Of a stretch of 64,000 nucleotides of DNA, positions 24,258-35,677 are shown piece after piece; within the stretch, counting starts at the first letter, position 1; every line of letters begins with the position of its first letter. This DNA comes from Wurfbainia villosa. Lineage: Eukaryota > Streptophyta > Magnoliopsida > Zingiberales > Zingiberaceae. The notes under the pieces are model-generated. The model had not been told where the DNA came from. It saw only the letters and a program-made list of their open reading frames with translations, and ran no database searches. The stretch lies in assembly GCA_025175895.1 (NCBI GenBank), contig CM046005.1, positions 54,356,325 to 54,420,324 of the forward strand. The letters are read 5' to 3'. The position numbers and the translations under genes are program-made.

Positions 24258-27200
24258 TAATCATCATTGTCATCGTCATCCTCATCATCATCCTCATCCT
24301 CATCCTCATCCTCATCATTGAAATCTTCATCTTCATACTCATTCAGTTCACTTGCATCAACGTCTATTACTATGCCACTGGGATCTCGTAACATTGAAAT
24401 ATTATACTCTTCTATAAGAAATGTATTGACAACTTCATCTTGTTGATATACTATGTCCTCCCAATGTTCCTCAATTTTATTACGTGCTTTTGTTTTACAA
24501 ACTACCCACCAATCACTTTTGTCTCATCTCAGACTAGGATATAAAGCATAAAATACTTGAATCGCTTGCTGTGCTAATACAAATGGTTCGTACCTCTTGT
24601 ATATTTTTTTGTTGTTAATTCCAACCAAATTAAACTGTGGATGCACTCTCATGCCTTTGATAGGGTCAAACCAACGACACATAAATAAAATAACTCACAA
24701 ATCTGAGCCTGGATACGCTACCTCTAAACTTTCATATAGTAAACCATAAAATTCATTCCTTGCACCCCCATCAATAGATGACTGAACACAAACTCCGCTA
24801 TTCATTGTAGTTTTCCCAGTTCCATAAGCTTGAGTATGAAAATTATATCCATTTATGAAATATGCGGGCCAAGTTTTAACCATTGAATTTGGACTCCATG
24901 ACAGATTGTTTATTAGATCTTGCTCAATGTGACCGTGATTATCAAGAACCTAAAGTAAAATAAATATGTGTCATCAGACAAGATTTATCAAATTTACTAT
25001 CATATACTACTTATATAATTTTTGAACAATTGTGCAAATTCTTCATCACGGAAATTATTAAACTCATGCTCCGGAAGCTCCGAATATAGAGTTTGAAAAA
25101 TCCTAGAATATAATTAAATAAAACATGAATAATATTTTATGATATACAAAATGTTTAATATAACTATTATATACTTACTCGAAATATGGCGTTAATTCTG
25201 GACAGTTCAATAAAATATATGTATGGGATGCTCACCACTCTGGACCAGTTAGGTATCTACTTGTACAAGATCCACTTGGTCGACCAAGGTAATTAAAAAT
25301 TGAGAATGCCCTCAAATTTGGATCAACAGGACCCTCATCGTTTCTTCCTACTTTTCGACTCTTGCATTGAACGTGAGGTTCAAAGTAATATGATGCAAAA
25401 GTTATAACTTCTTCTACAATATATGCATTAACAATAGAAGCTTCAACATTAGCCTTATTTTTCACTTTTTTTGAAGTGATAGAGGAATCTAAGAGTAATA
25501 CAATAAAATTTATTAGCAAATAAATTAGACTAGATTTGACCAAATGAAATAACAATGAGAAAAAAGTAAAAAAAAATCACCTTTCAAACGGATACATCCA
25601 TCGAAATTGAACAGGACCTCCAACTTTAGCCTATATGGCAAGTGAACCAAAAATGTTCCATTGAATCAAAAAATGCCGGTGGAAATATCTTTTCTAAGTT
25701 ACACATAATAATCGGAATGTCTCTCTCTAATGTCTCCATGTGTGAATGACTCAGTACTATCGAGCAAATATCATGAAAGAAAATGCTTAATTCCATAATT
25801 GCACCCCAGACAAAATTTGGTAACAGTTCTTTCAAAGCAATAGGAATTAATCTTTCCATGAATATATGACAGTCATGACTTTTAAAACCCATAAATTTGT
25901 ATTCCTTCAAATCAACGCATCTACCAAGATTTGAGACATAACCATCAGGAAATCTCAATGATTTCAACCATTCACAAACAATCCGTTTCTGATCCTTATT
26001 CAATGTATGCACTGCTTTCGGTTTTGGTCCCCTACTATTTGCATCAACATCAAGGGTAGCTCGTTTACATATGAGACGCAAATCTTTTCTTGCATTCAGA
26101 TTGTCTTTTGTTTTTCAAATTATATCCATCACCGTATTTATCAGATTTTCAAAAACATTCTTCTCAATATGCATTAAATCAAGATTGTGACGAATCAAAT
26201 TACTCTGCCAATACGGTAAATCCCAAAAGATACTCCGTTTTGTCCATTTATGCATAATTCCATAGTCATATGTTATGACATTTGGGTCTTCAATAACAGA
26301 TGGAAAGTTAAGCACTCTTTGCCATAAAATTTGACCGGTGAATCTCAATGGTGGAGGTGTTCTTTCAATTCTATTATTAGTAAATTCTTTTTTATTTCTT
26401 CTGAATTTATGATTTGGCAGTAAAAATTGTCTATGACAATCAAAATAACTCATTTTCTTTCCGTGTTTCAATCTGAATGACTTTGATCTCTCCATACATA
26501 TTGGACATCCTAAAATTCCCGCAGTACTCCAACCCGATAACATCCCATAAGCAGGAAAATCATTTATGGTCCAAAGAAGTGTAGCTCTCATTGTGAACGG
26601 CTGATTAGTATGGACATTATACGTGGAAACACCCACGTCCTATAGTTGGATCAACTCGGCAATCAACGGTTGCATGTAAACATCAACTTCTTCGGATTAT
26701 TAGGGCTAGGCACAATCAATGTTAAAAACATATAAGGTGTTTTCATACACATACCGAGAGGAAGATTGTACGGAGTTACGATAATTTGCCAGCAAGAATA
26801 CGTTCTTCCTGATTTGCCAAATGGAGCAAATCCATCAGCACATAGCCCCAACCTGATGTTTCGAGTCTCATTTGCAAACTCAGGATATGTTCGATCAAAA
26901 TTTTTCCACACCTCTGCATCAGATGGATGACATATTAGCCCATTCTCTGTTTCATGATTTGCATGCCAAGTCATGTGTTCAGCAGTCACCTTCGAAGCAT
27001 AAAGCCTTTGCAATATAGGAGTTAAAGGCAAATAGAACATTTGTCTGAATGATTTTAATCACTTATTACGATTTGATCTCGTGGTACTCTTGTACCTGCA
27101 TTGACTACAGAATTTTCAAGTCTCTAAATCTGCATTATCTCCCCAATATAGCATGCAACCATTTCTGCAAACATCAATTCTTTGCACCGGAAGACCCAAA

Positions 27201-27928
27201 TCTTTCACAAGTTTTTTCATACTATAAAAATCATTCGTCATTATGTGATCACGCGGCAATACTTCTCCAATAACTTGAACAAAATCATTAAAACATTCTT
27301 CGGACACATTATGCTCAGCTTTAACATTCAATAATCTTGCGGTGAGAGATAATTTTGTGTGACTCTCACAACCGGACCACACGGGTTCATCTACAGCTCT
27401 CAATACTTCTTGAAATTTTATATATGGCTCATTGTACACATTTTCATTACCACCAGTAATTTCTACCTCCTCCAACGGTGTTGAATAATTATTATTCATG
27501 TGTTCAAATGCTTGAGGATAACTAGAACTTGCCATTTTTGGTTTGTTATTCAAATTATGACCAACTACATCAACTATCATCCTCTAGTACGGATTGAATT
27601 GATGGTAATATACTTGCTCTCCACTAATTGTCCTTTGTATGTTTCGTCCAACCTCTTCATCAGATATAAACGGTTCACCATGATAAGTCCAATTATAATA
27701 ATTTGGCGTAAAACCAAATCTACAAAGATGTTCTCGAACTTTATCACATTGGAAAAATTTACCATTATGACATTTTTTGCACGGACACCTTAATTTATTC
27801 CCATCCATAAACTCAATATTATTATTAGAAAATATCAAAAAAATTTCCAACCCAATTATAAATTCATCGGTTAAACCATGACGTTCTGATAAATTCTTTT
27901 TATACATCCAACTTCGTTCTCTCTCCAT
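24258..27928 (-). pseudogene. TNP2/TNPD-type CACTA transposase of J (broken)
   Basis: The start MERERSWMYK at 27928 opens a transposase-associated domain with a zinc-binding part (CPCKKCHNGKF). The Tnp2 core follows: GLPVQRIDVCRNGCMLYWGD, RLGLCADGFAPFGKSG, LLWTINDFPAYGMLSGWSTAG, SIFWDLPYWQSNLIRHNLDL, LRFPDGYVSNLGRCVDL and EKIFPPAFFDSMEH. The downstream region (25555-24700) contains YFEPHVQCKSRKVGRND and GRPSGSCTSRYL, then the acidic Asp/Glu tail near 24260-24330. In-frame stops lie at 27584-27586 and 27116-27118, plus others near 27060, 26640, 26113 and 25625. Several exons with introns are present. It catalysed excision and insertion; this copy is dead. Confidence 0.88.
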
Positions 27929-28338
27929 CGATCTTGTTTTCGAAATTATATCAACAACGATTAATTTTAATTTCTTCCAAATTAACTTCATCCATATATA
28001 TATCAATCTAACCATAAATTTATACTCAACATTAATTAAATATTTCTAATATTAAATATAATTTTGTCTGATATTTAATTGCAAATTATAATATCATTAT
28101 TTTGAACAATTATGATCTATTAATAGTAATTAAATTACTTAATTAAAATCAAACATTAAGAATAAAAATTATAATAGAATTAATAATACTATAATTAATG
28201 TTATAAATAATATTTTTACGTGTACCTGTCAAAATGGAAACAACGTGCGAATGAGCTCACGGTTAGATGAACACTTGACGAACTCCTTCAAAGTAGAACA
28301 ACCTATGAAAAAAATTATTGTATTTAGATTATGACACA

Positions 28339-28408
<70 letters not shown>
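28339..28408. repeat. (AT)n microsatellite
   Basis: An uninterrupted run of about 35 AT units inside J, between the transposase gene start and the GC-rich block. A smaller TA run is at about 20880-20897 in K. Confidence 0.97.
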
Positions 28409-28418
<10 letters not shown>

Positions 28419-28444
28419 TGATTTATATAATTACTTTAAATAAC

Positions 28445-29150
28445 ATTTGAATTCACGATCGAAATCGATCACACGACAACTGCCAAGCACGCGCAATGCG
28501 CAGCAAGTACGTAGGGCGCGACTTATGCTACAATAAGCGCGAGCGAGGGCACGCACGCGACGGAGGACACATGCGCGGGAAAGCATGCGGCGGCCGCAAG
28601 GCCACTTGCGCCCGTGCCCACGTGGACAGGTGGCGTACGACGACTATGTATAATGCCGCCGCGCTAGGGCATGCGCGCGGCTGCCGCAAGCACACGCGGC
28701 GACGCCGCCGCTAACGCGCGAACGGGAGCGCCACCATGAGCACGCAGGCGCGGTACCGCAGCCGCGTGATCTCACGAGAACCTACCACGTGTACGCGTGT
28801 GGCGGCACCTATCGACACCGCGGCGGCGAATCGCCGAGCTTCTGCGGCGGTGGGCCCGCAAGCTCACGACGACGATGTCGCCGCGCGTGCTCACGCCGTG
28901 GTCTGCCGTGAGCTTGCACGCGGCGAGGATCGCCGTCGGCGAGCTCGTGGCGCTACGCGAGCTCGGCGAAGATCGCCGTGGCGGCAGCGGCGTCGCGAAC
29001 GCCGACGCGAAGCTTCTTGTGGCGTAGCGCCATCACTGCTCTAGCGACGACGCCGGAAGGGAGAGTCTGAAGGGAGGAAGGGAGGGAGAGAAGGGAGACA
29101 TATGAACGGGGCGGTGGGAGGAAGACGAGTGCGATCGAGCGGAGGAAATG
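28445..29150. promoter_or_regulatory. GC/CpG-rich block near J's 5' end
   Basis: About 700 bp very rich in G+C and CpG between the AT microsatellite and the right subterminal repeats, upstream of the transposase gene. Full-length En/Spm elements have a GC-rich leader next to the promoter-side end that is a target of methylation control, so this is probably the corresponding region. The ORFs in it (Arg/Ala-rich on both strands) look like composition artefacts. Confidence 0.5.
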
Positions 29151-29159
29151 GAGAGAAAT

Positions 29160-29726
29160 TGGGTGCGGCGAGAGAATTAGGGGAAATTTAGCGACGAATA
29201 TTTTTTCGTCGCTAATTTCGTTGCAAAATTGGTGACAAATCCTATATTCATCGCCAATTTGGCGACGAATCCTATATTCGTTACAGAATCTGCAATGAAA
29301 AAATAAATTCGTTGCAGAATTCTGCAACGAAAAAATAAATTCGTTGCAGAATTATACAACGAAAAAATAAATTCGTTGCAGACATCTACAATGGAAAAAA
29401 AAATCGTTGCAGATTCTGCAATGAATTCAAAATTTGTTGCAGATTCTGCCATGAAAAAAAAATTGTTGCAGACATCTACAATGAAAATATTTTTTTGTCG
29501 CAAATTGGGGACGAAAAATGATTTTCGTCGGCAATTTTCGACTAATTTTGCAACGAGAATTAAATGTTGGAAATTTTAAAATTTTTGTAAAAAAAAAAAT
29601 TTTGTCGGAAATTTCGTTACAAATTTACGACGAAACATAAAATTCATCGCAAAATTCATTGTAGATTTGCAATGAATTTTTTTCGTTGCCAAAATTCGTC
29701 CCTAATTTCATGTTTTTTTTGTAGTG
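29160..29726. repeat. Right subterminal and terminal repeats of J
   Basis: An array of AATTCGTTGCAGA, GCGACGAA and TTTTTCGTCGC motifs ends in GTAGTG at 29726, followed by the duplication AAC. Confidence 0.88.
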
Positions 29727-30210
29727 AACGTATGCCTAAGGCCTTCAACTTGACTTTTCAAAAGTGAGTTCTCAACTTCGAGCTTTTCAACTCGTGTTGA
29801 GTCCTCCTCTTGATCTTAACTAGTCGAAGAGGTTAGGGAGACCTCGTGTTTAAGGAGTTTAACCTCCTCAACTAAGGTCTCGACCTTGGACTCAGACTTA
29901 GCTAACTCTCTAGTTAAGAATTTAATTGAATTATATAATGTGCTAAGGATCGACTTACCTTAAGTGACCCTTTTGAACCGGATGCAGATCCGTAGTTTGT
30001 CTTGAATAGTGACTCATCATCGGATCTAGACTCGGACTCTTCCTCAGGTTCGGACTCTTGTTCGGGCTCGGTCGGCTTGGCCATGAAGATGAGGTCGTCG
30101 TCTTCCTCCTTCGACGATTCTTCCCAAGTAGTGTTAAGCGCTTTCTTAAACTTGGGTGCTTTGTTCTTGAGTTTTGGACACTCCGACTTAATGTGTCCAA
30201 ACCTGTTACA
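29727..30210 (-). pseudogene. Sirevirus E gag, zinc-knuckle half and acidic region
   Basis: Minus strand from 30210 reads the second half of a zinc knuckle (NRFGHIKSEC), then a Lys-rich and an acidic Glu/Ser-rich stretch (EEESESRSDDESLF), typical of Sirevirus gag. It continues across J into 16632-16413. The first half of the knuckle (CFEC) lies at 35683-35700 beyond the inserted gag-only element. Stops occur after the acidic region. Confidence 0.8.
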
Positions 30211-31398
30211 TGTTGGGGATCGGTATGGCCGGCTAGAGGGGGGTGAATAGCCCTTTTCGTTTGGATGCCGGTATTTGCTCGTCTACAAGACTAATTAGCG
30301 CAAGCGGAAGACTAATAAAGACAAGCAAATAGAAATACGAGAAAACAAACGCTAACAAAGAATGTAACGTGGTTCACGGCTACGCCGCTAATCCACGGTC
30401 CCTGATTCGTCCTCGGTGAATCACTCCGCTAAACCAATCCACTAAATGGTCTCTCCTTTGCACCAAGCTAGGTGGAGGTAACCTTTACAATCAAGATCAC
30501 TCTTCTTACAAATAGAATGGAGTAAAAGCGAGTAAGAAGAGTTTAGAGCTTGTGGGGCACTAGGAAGATCACTTAGAGCATAAGCATTAGCCTCTCAAAG
30601 GCTTACACCCTCTCTTTTTATAGAGAGGGCTGATTTCTTCCCGTTGGCCGCCATCACCGATCGCCGCTCTTGGCAATGATCATACTACAACGGCCTCGAA
30701 CACGCCGGATCCCGACCGCTAGTCCAACGGAACTCTGGCAATGATCGATGGACCTCATCACGATCGATGGACTCATCAGTCGATCACGCCCGTAGTCGAA
30801 CGCCTACCGGCTACGAAACCCTATTGACTACCGATCGCCTGCGCCCGATCGATTGCTCGGCACATGACGATCGATGGGCAATGATCACCAATCCGCCGGC
30901 CACAATCCGGGCCAATGATATACCGAACTCACTGACTGAGGCAATGATCGCCATGACATGGCAATCGACCGTGTCGGAAACCCATCCGACACTTGGCCAA
31001 ATGGCCAAGTTTCACCTAAGAGCTACCCTTCCCGTTACAATCGCCACTCTCATCTCTCTGAGTCCTCGCCAAGTTCTCTTCGCTCGCCACGCCCCTCGCA
31101 AAGATCAGCGCGACTGCAGCAATGCTCCTTCGCCTCTTGCCTCAAGTCTACTTCCTCCGACTTCACTCCAAGCTTCTCGTCCGGCGGTCCCTCGGATGCT
31201 CCAAGCGCACGGCTTCCGCAAAGCTATCCTTCACCGACTCAAGGCACGAGTCATGAGATGTGAAACTCGCCACGGCTCAATGTGCGAATTACTAAGTCCT
31301 GCACGACTTCAACACACATATCACATCAACATATCAAACTAACTTAAACCCTTTGCCACACCATCAAAACCATATTACGGCAAGAGATTGCCCTAACA
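30211..31398 (-). mobile_element. 3' LTR of the gag-only element
   Basis: 1188 bp, on the minus strand beginning TGTTAGGGCAATC and ending GATCCCCAACA. It is nearly identical to the other LTR at 30211-30640 and from about 30990 to the end, but strongly different at about 30650-30990. Confidence 0.9.
30614..30623 (-). promoter_or_regulatory. TATA box within a hairpin, 3' LTR copy
   Basis: The minus strand reads CTATAAAAAG; it is framed by CCCTCTCT and AGAGAGGG, which can pair around it. The same arrangement is at 34894-34903 in the 5' LTR. Confidence 0.6.
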
Positions 31399-31415
31399 AT
31401 CTCCCCCTTTTTGAT
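31399..31415 (-). other. Polypurine tract of the gag-only element
   Basis: The minus strand reads AAAAAGGGGGAGATTG directly before the 3' LTR, the usual plus-strand primer site. Confidence 0.85.
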
Positions 31416-32676
31416 GTGTGGCAATCCGTTTAAGTTAGGTAAAAACATTTGATATAAATTCTAAGGTAAGAAAGGCATGTAAAGATAAACATGATTTAGC
31501 AACATGCAACTCCCCCTTAATCCATGAAACTCTCTATGCAAATTTTCTCCCCCTATCATATATTTCTCCCCCTAAAATAATTAACTTAAACATAATTATT
31601 TCTCCCCCTTTGACACCATCAAAAAGATTAACACAAAGTTATAAGCTCATGGCATCAAGTATAATGGAGGGAAAATACCAAAAGCATGATTAAAATCTGA
31701 AATCAGAAAATTGCAGGCTGATTAGTGAGCAATGATCGCTATCGATATGGCAATGATCGGCACAATTGATTCAAATTCGATTTTCATTAATTTCAGAAAT
31801 GCATTAAAAATTTCAGAAAATTCGAAAAATCATGAAATTTGAGGAGCATATTTCTATTAAGTATATCTATCAAGTAAAAATAGTTTTTCATGAAAAATCA
31901 TTATATTTTCTGAGATTTGCCAAAAATCCAAACACTTGAAAAACCACTAGTTTTTGAGCATGTTAGTATCCATTATAACACCTAGTCTTGCTTTGAATTG
32001 TTCCAAAACATGAATATATAGATTTCAGATTAAAGAATTGTTTTGAAAACATATGAAATATCCAACCATGATCTTTGGGCAATATGTCTATGAATTAAAC
32101 ATAAGCCTTCCCCATGATTGGTCTATTATTGCTATGTTGATACTTTAAATGACCATCTAAATGCCATAGGCATTAGTGGACATTTGTATCATCCTAACAT
32201 CTCACCCATGCTAAGTTTGCAATCAAGTTAGCCTATAGTGAGTGTGAGATGCATCCTAGGGGGTATTTGTATATACTTAACCAATATATTCATGCAATTC
32301 TATCATGGTTAAGTATCAACCTAACAACCTACATGATCATAATGACATATATGATTTAATTTCACATTATGATCATGAAATGCATGTTTTCATCAATTTA
32401 TAACCATGCATTAGGTAATATGTGATGATAATAAACAAATTATCACCTAAAGCATGATTTAAACCTATTTCTCATGATGATGTGCCCAATATCATAAATC
32501 ATAAATCATGATTGTACATATGTGTAACAATTACATTAATCATTATGATTTAAGCATTATTACCTATTTATGGGCACGTTATCATCACCCAACACTATCT
32601 AAAAATGTTGTCCATCCTAAGTCAACCAAAATATGATATAGGTCAAGTTCATATGGTTGACTACCCTAGGGGTTTT
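31416..32676 (-). other. Non-coding 3' region of the gag-only element
   Basis: AT-rich, with no ORF of note and no pol motif in any frame. It takes the place where protease and pol would be in a full Sirevirus. It contains several TCTCCCCCT-like strings (31500-31610), the complement of polypurine-like tracts. Confidence 0.75.
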
Positions 32677-34428
32677 CTAACCCTTAAGGATGGATTTTGG
32701 AACCCAAAATAAATTCTTTCCTATTGGGTTCACTAAATATTCCTTGGGGATCCATTTTCTAGCTATTACTTTCTTTTTATCTTGTCCCCTAGCTATTAGG
32801 CATTTATAGGCCTTTTCATTTTTCTTTTCCTTGTAGCCTAGGCCTTTCTTGTTAAAACTTGCCCTTTGGCTCCCTAAGATCATATTTAAGGTGTTGGAGC
32901 CAATTGTGAATTTCTCTAGGGCTTTGGTTAAATAATCTACCTTTTCCCTTAAGGCCCTATTTTCATTTATACATGCATTACTAACATCTAATGGCACATA
33001 AAGGTCATGTGAGCATGCATCATCTAAGCTAGAAGAAATATTATCATTTAAGCATGCATTTTCTAGCTTATTTTCTAAATCCTTAATTTTATCTAGCATG
33101 CTCTTATTTTTCTTTTTCATGCCAAATAAGTCCTTAGTTAAACTAGAGATTATGGAAACTATTTTCTTAGGAGAAGCATTTGTTACCATAGTTTCCATGT
33201 CTTCTTCTTCTTCGGATGATGAGGATGTAGAAGCTCCCCCTTCATTTGAGCTCTCCCCACTTGAGCTTGATCTTTCATTTTCGGATGAAGAGCAATCCAA
33301 GTCATCAAAGGCCATCAAGGCCAAATTGGTGACAAAGGCATTCTCCTCATCCGATGATGATGAGGAGGATGAGGATGGGTCATCCCAAGTCCTTGCCTTG
33401 AGAGCTTTGGCCTTTCCTTTTTCCTTTGTCTTCTTCTCCTCTTCCTTTTTCTTCTTGCTCCCCTTTTTCTTCTTGCTCCCCTTTTTCTTCTTCTTTTCTT
33501 CCTTCTTTTTCTTTTCTTCTTTGCTCTTGTTTAGGAGAGGACAATTATCCCTTATGTGTCCCTCTCCTTGGCAATTGTAGCATATGACCTTCCCCCTTGG
33601 TCTTCTATTCCTATCATTAGATTTATCAAATCTAAAATTCTTAAATGCACGTCTTACCCTCCTTACCATATAGGCTTCTTCGGTGCTATCCATGGAGGAG
33701 GAGGAAGACGCTTCGTCATCGGAGGAGGAGGGGATTTCCATCTTCTTCTTCCCCTTATTTGCCAACAATGCTACTCCTCTTGAGGGTTGAATTCTAGGCT
33801 CCTCTTGTATTCCTTCAAGCCTAGTTTCGTGGAGTTCCATTGTTGAGAAGAACTCCTCCAAGGTGCTCACTTCTAAATTCTTTGAGATATAGAATGAGTC
33901 CACCATGGAGCTCCACTTTGAGGACTGGGGAAAAGCATCTATGGCCTTCATTACCATATCCCGGTTTGATAGCTTCTCACCTACACTTGTTAGTCCATTT
34001 AAAATTTCTTTGAATCTAGAATGCAAAGAAATTACCTTTTCTCCCTTTTCTAATTTGATGTTGGATAGTTGGGAGCGGAGGAGATCTCTCCTTGCTAGCT
34101 TTGCCTCGGATGTGCTTTCATGAAGCTCAATTAGCTTCTCCCACATCTCCTTGGCGCTTAGGCATTCTCCTATTCGGTTGATTTCTTGTTGGGGGAGCAC
34201 ATTGTAGAGATGATGCTTGGCTTTTGAATTTGCAAGGTGCTCTTCCCTTTGCCTTTTGCTCCACCTAGATTTCTCTATTGGTTTCCCTTCTTCATCCCTA
34301 GGCAAAACGAAACCGGATTCCATTGTAATCATTATATCAAAATCCGTTTCGAAAAATACCTTCATTCGCTTCTTCCACCAAGCGAATTCTCCTTCAAACT
34401 TCGGAGGATGAATGTTGGAGCCGGCCAT
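32677..34428 (-). CDS. gag: Sirevirus-type Gag of the gag-only element, open
   Basis: 583 codons without a stop, starting 49 bp inside the PBS. The N-terminal capsid part (residues about 1-200) contains FAWWKKRMKVFF, AKEMWEKLIELHE and FKEILNGLTSVGEKL. The zinc knuckle CYNCQGEGHIRDNC (CX2CX4HX4C, all ligands present) is near residues 283-296. A long Lys-rich tract follows, then acidic Ser/Asp runs, a coiled coil near residues 430-460 (LDKIKDLENKLENA) and C-terminal WIPKEYL...FWVPKSILKG. The WIPK/WVPK boxes are Sirevirus features. It would form particles and bind RNA in the cytoplasm. It ends without continuing into protease. It is the only undamaged element gene in the window. Confidence 0.92.
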   Translation of the reverse strand: MAGSNIHPPKFEGEFAWWKKRMKVFFETDFDIMITMESGFVLPRDEEGKPIEKSRWSKRQREEHLANSKAKHHLYNVLPQQEINRIGECLSAKEMWEKLIELHESTSEAKLARRDLLRSQLSNIKLEKGEKVISLHSRFKEILNGLTSVGEKLSNRDMVMKAIDAFPQSSKWSSMVDSFYISKNLEVSTLEEFFSTMELHETRLEGIQEEPRIQPSRGVALLANKGKKKMEIPSSSDDEASSSSSMDSTEEAYMVRRVRRAFKNFRFDKSNDRNRRPRGKVICYNCQGEGHIRDNCPLLNKSKEEKKKKEEKKKKKGSKKKKGSKKKKEEEKKTKEKGKAKALKARTWDDPSSSSSSSSDEENAFVTNLALMAFDDLDCSSSENERSSSSGESSNEGGASTSSSSEEEEDMETMVTNASPKKIVSIISSLTKDLFGMKKKNKSMLDKIKDLENKLENACLNDNISSSLDDACSHDLYVPLDVSNACINENRALREKVDYLTKALEKFTIGSNTLNMILGSQRASFNKKGLGYKEKKNEKAYKCLIARGQDKKKVIARKWIPKEYLVNPIGKNLFWVPKSILKG

Positions 34429-34476
34429 TTTAAAAATTGCTTGTTGTGGCGGTTAGTCCTCGACAAGCTTTCCTCG

Positions 34477-34488
34477 GCTCTGATACCA
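34477..34488 (-). other. PBS of the gag-only element
   Basis: Minus strand TGGTATCAGAGC, two bases inside the 5' LTR; tRNA-iMet type. Confidence 0.92.
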
Positions 34489-34490
34489 CT

Positions 34491-35677
34491 TGTTGGGGAT
34501 CGGTATGGCCGGCTAGAGGGGGGTGAATAGCCCTTTTCGTTTGGATGCCGGTATTTGCTCGTCTACAAGACTAATTAGCGCAAGCAGAAGACTAATAAAG
34601 ACAAGCAAATAGAAATACGAGAAAACAAACGCTAACAAAGAATGTAACGTGGTTCACGGCTACGTCGCTAATCCACGTTCCCCGATTCATCCTCGGTGAA
34701 TCACTCCGCTAAACCAATCCACTAAATGGTCTCTCCTTTGCACCAAGCTAGGTGGAGGTAACCTTTACAATCAAGATCACTCTTCTTACAAATAGAATGG
34801 AGTAAAAGCGAGTAAGAAGAGTTTAGAGCTTGTGGGGCACTAGGAAGATCACTTAGAGCATAAGCATTAGCCTCTCAAAGGCTTACACCCTCTCTTTTTA
34901 TAGAGAGGGCTGATTTCTTCCCGTTGGCCGCCACCTTGGCAGTCGACTGCCGTCACTACAACGGCCTCCGAACACGTCGGATCCCGACCGTTGTAGTCCA
35001 ACGGAACTCTTGGCAGTCGACTGCTGGACCTCATCGGGCCAACGCCTCGTAGTCGACGCCCAAAGAGGCTAACGGTTCTGGTCGAAACCCTATTGACTCA
35101 CCGCCGCTTGAGGTCGATCGATGGTCTTGGCGAATGATCCCACGCACGATGGCGCGGCCGCCATAATCCGGCCAATCATATACCGGTCGAACTCACTGAT
35201 TAAGCCGATCGCCATGACATGGCAATGACCGTGTCGGGAAAACCCATCCGACACTTGGCCAAATGGCCAAGTTTCACCTAAGAGCTACCCTTCCCCGGGT
35301 TACAATCACTCACTCTCATCTCTCGGAGTCCCTCGCCTTCGAAGTTCTCTTCGTTCTCGACCACGTCCCTCGGCAGCATCAGGTGCACGGCTCTGCAATG
35401 CTCCTTCGCGTCTCTTGCCTCGAAGTCTACTTCCTCCGGCTTCACTCCAAGCTTCTCGTCCGGCGGTCCCTCGGATGCTCCAAGCGCACAGCTTCCGCAA
35501 AGCTATCCTTCACCGACTCAAGGCACGAGTCATGAGATGTGAAACTCGCCACGGCTCAATGTGCGAATTACTAAGTCCTACACGACTTCAACGCACATAT
35601 CACATCAACATATCAAACTAACTTAAACCCTTTGTCACACCATCAAAACCATATTACGGCAAGAGATTGCCCTAACA
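34491..35677 (-). mobile_element. 5' LTR of the gag-only element
   Basis: 1187 bp, directly beside the PBS. It contains CAGTCGACTG at about 34944 and 35014; the partner LTR has CAATGATC sequences at those places. Confidence 0.9.
34894..34903 (-). promoter_or_regulatory. TATA box within a hairpin, 5' LTR copy
   Basis: Same sequence as at 30614-30623. In the minus orientation this LTR drives the gag gene that starts at 34428. Confidence 0.6.

Larger units (their letters stand above)
16633..29726 (-). mobile_element. J: complete CACTA (En/Spm) DNA transposon
   Basis: The left end is TACTACAAAAAAAATG; the right end read inward on the minus strand is CACTACAAAAAAAACATG. The 3-bp duplication AAC flanks both sides (16630-16632 and 29727-29729), as expected for CACTA elements. 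Subterminal regions at both ends are packed with CGACGAA/TTCGTCGC-like motifs. Inside, on the minus strand, are a TNP2/TNPD-type transposase gene (about 24260-27928) and a Transposase_24/TNPA-type gene (about 17869-23985) split by element K. Total length is 13,094 bp, of which 4,594 bp is K. The first left base is T instead of C. Confidence 0.92.
30211..35677 (-). mobile_element. Complete gag-only LTR retrotransposon (TR-GAG type)
   Basis: Both LTRs (30211-31398 and 34491-35677), a PBS (34477-34488), a polypurine tract and the 5-bp duplication TTACA (30206-30210 and 35678-35682) are present. The internal part holds one open gag gene (34428-32677) and about 1.3 kb of non-coding sequence; there is no protease, integrase or RT. 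The element must therefore be moved by the pol of a related Sirevirus. It is the best preserved retroelement here. It sits in the zinc-knuckle cysteine codon of E. Confidence 0.93.

Noticed and set aside
28496..29044. Arg/Ala-rich ORFs in the GC block
   Set aside because: Both strands are open because of the base composition; no domain, and the block is transposon leader.
30767..31342. 191-codon ORF in the left LTR
   Set aside because: It lies wholly within an LTR; the partner LTR does not keep the frame in the variable block and no domain is visible.
33098..33580. 160-codon plus-strand ORF rich in Ser and Phe
   Set aside because: It is the antisense shadow of the Lys- and Asp/Ser-rich part of gag at 32677-34428.
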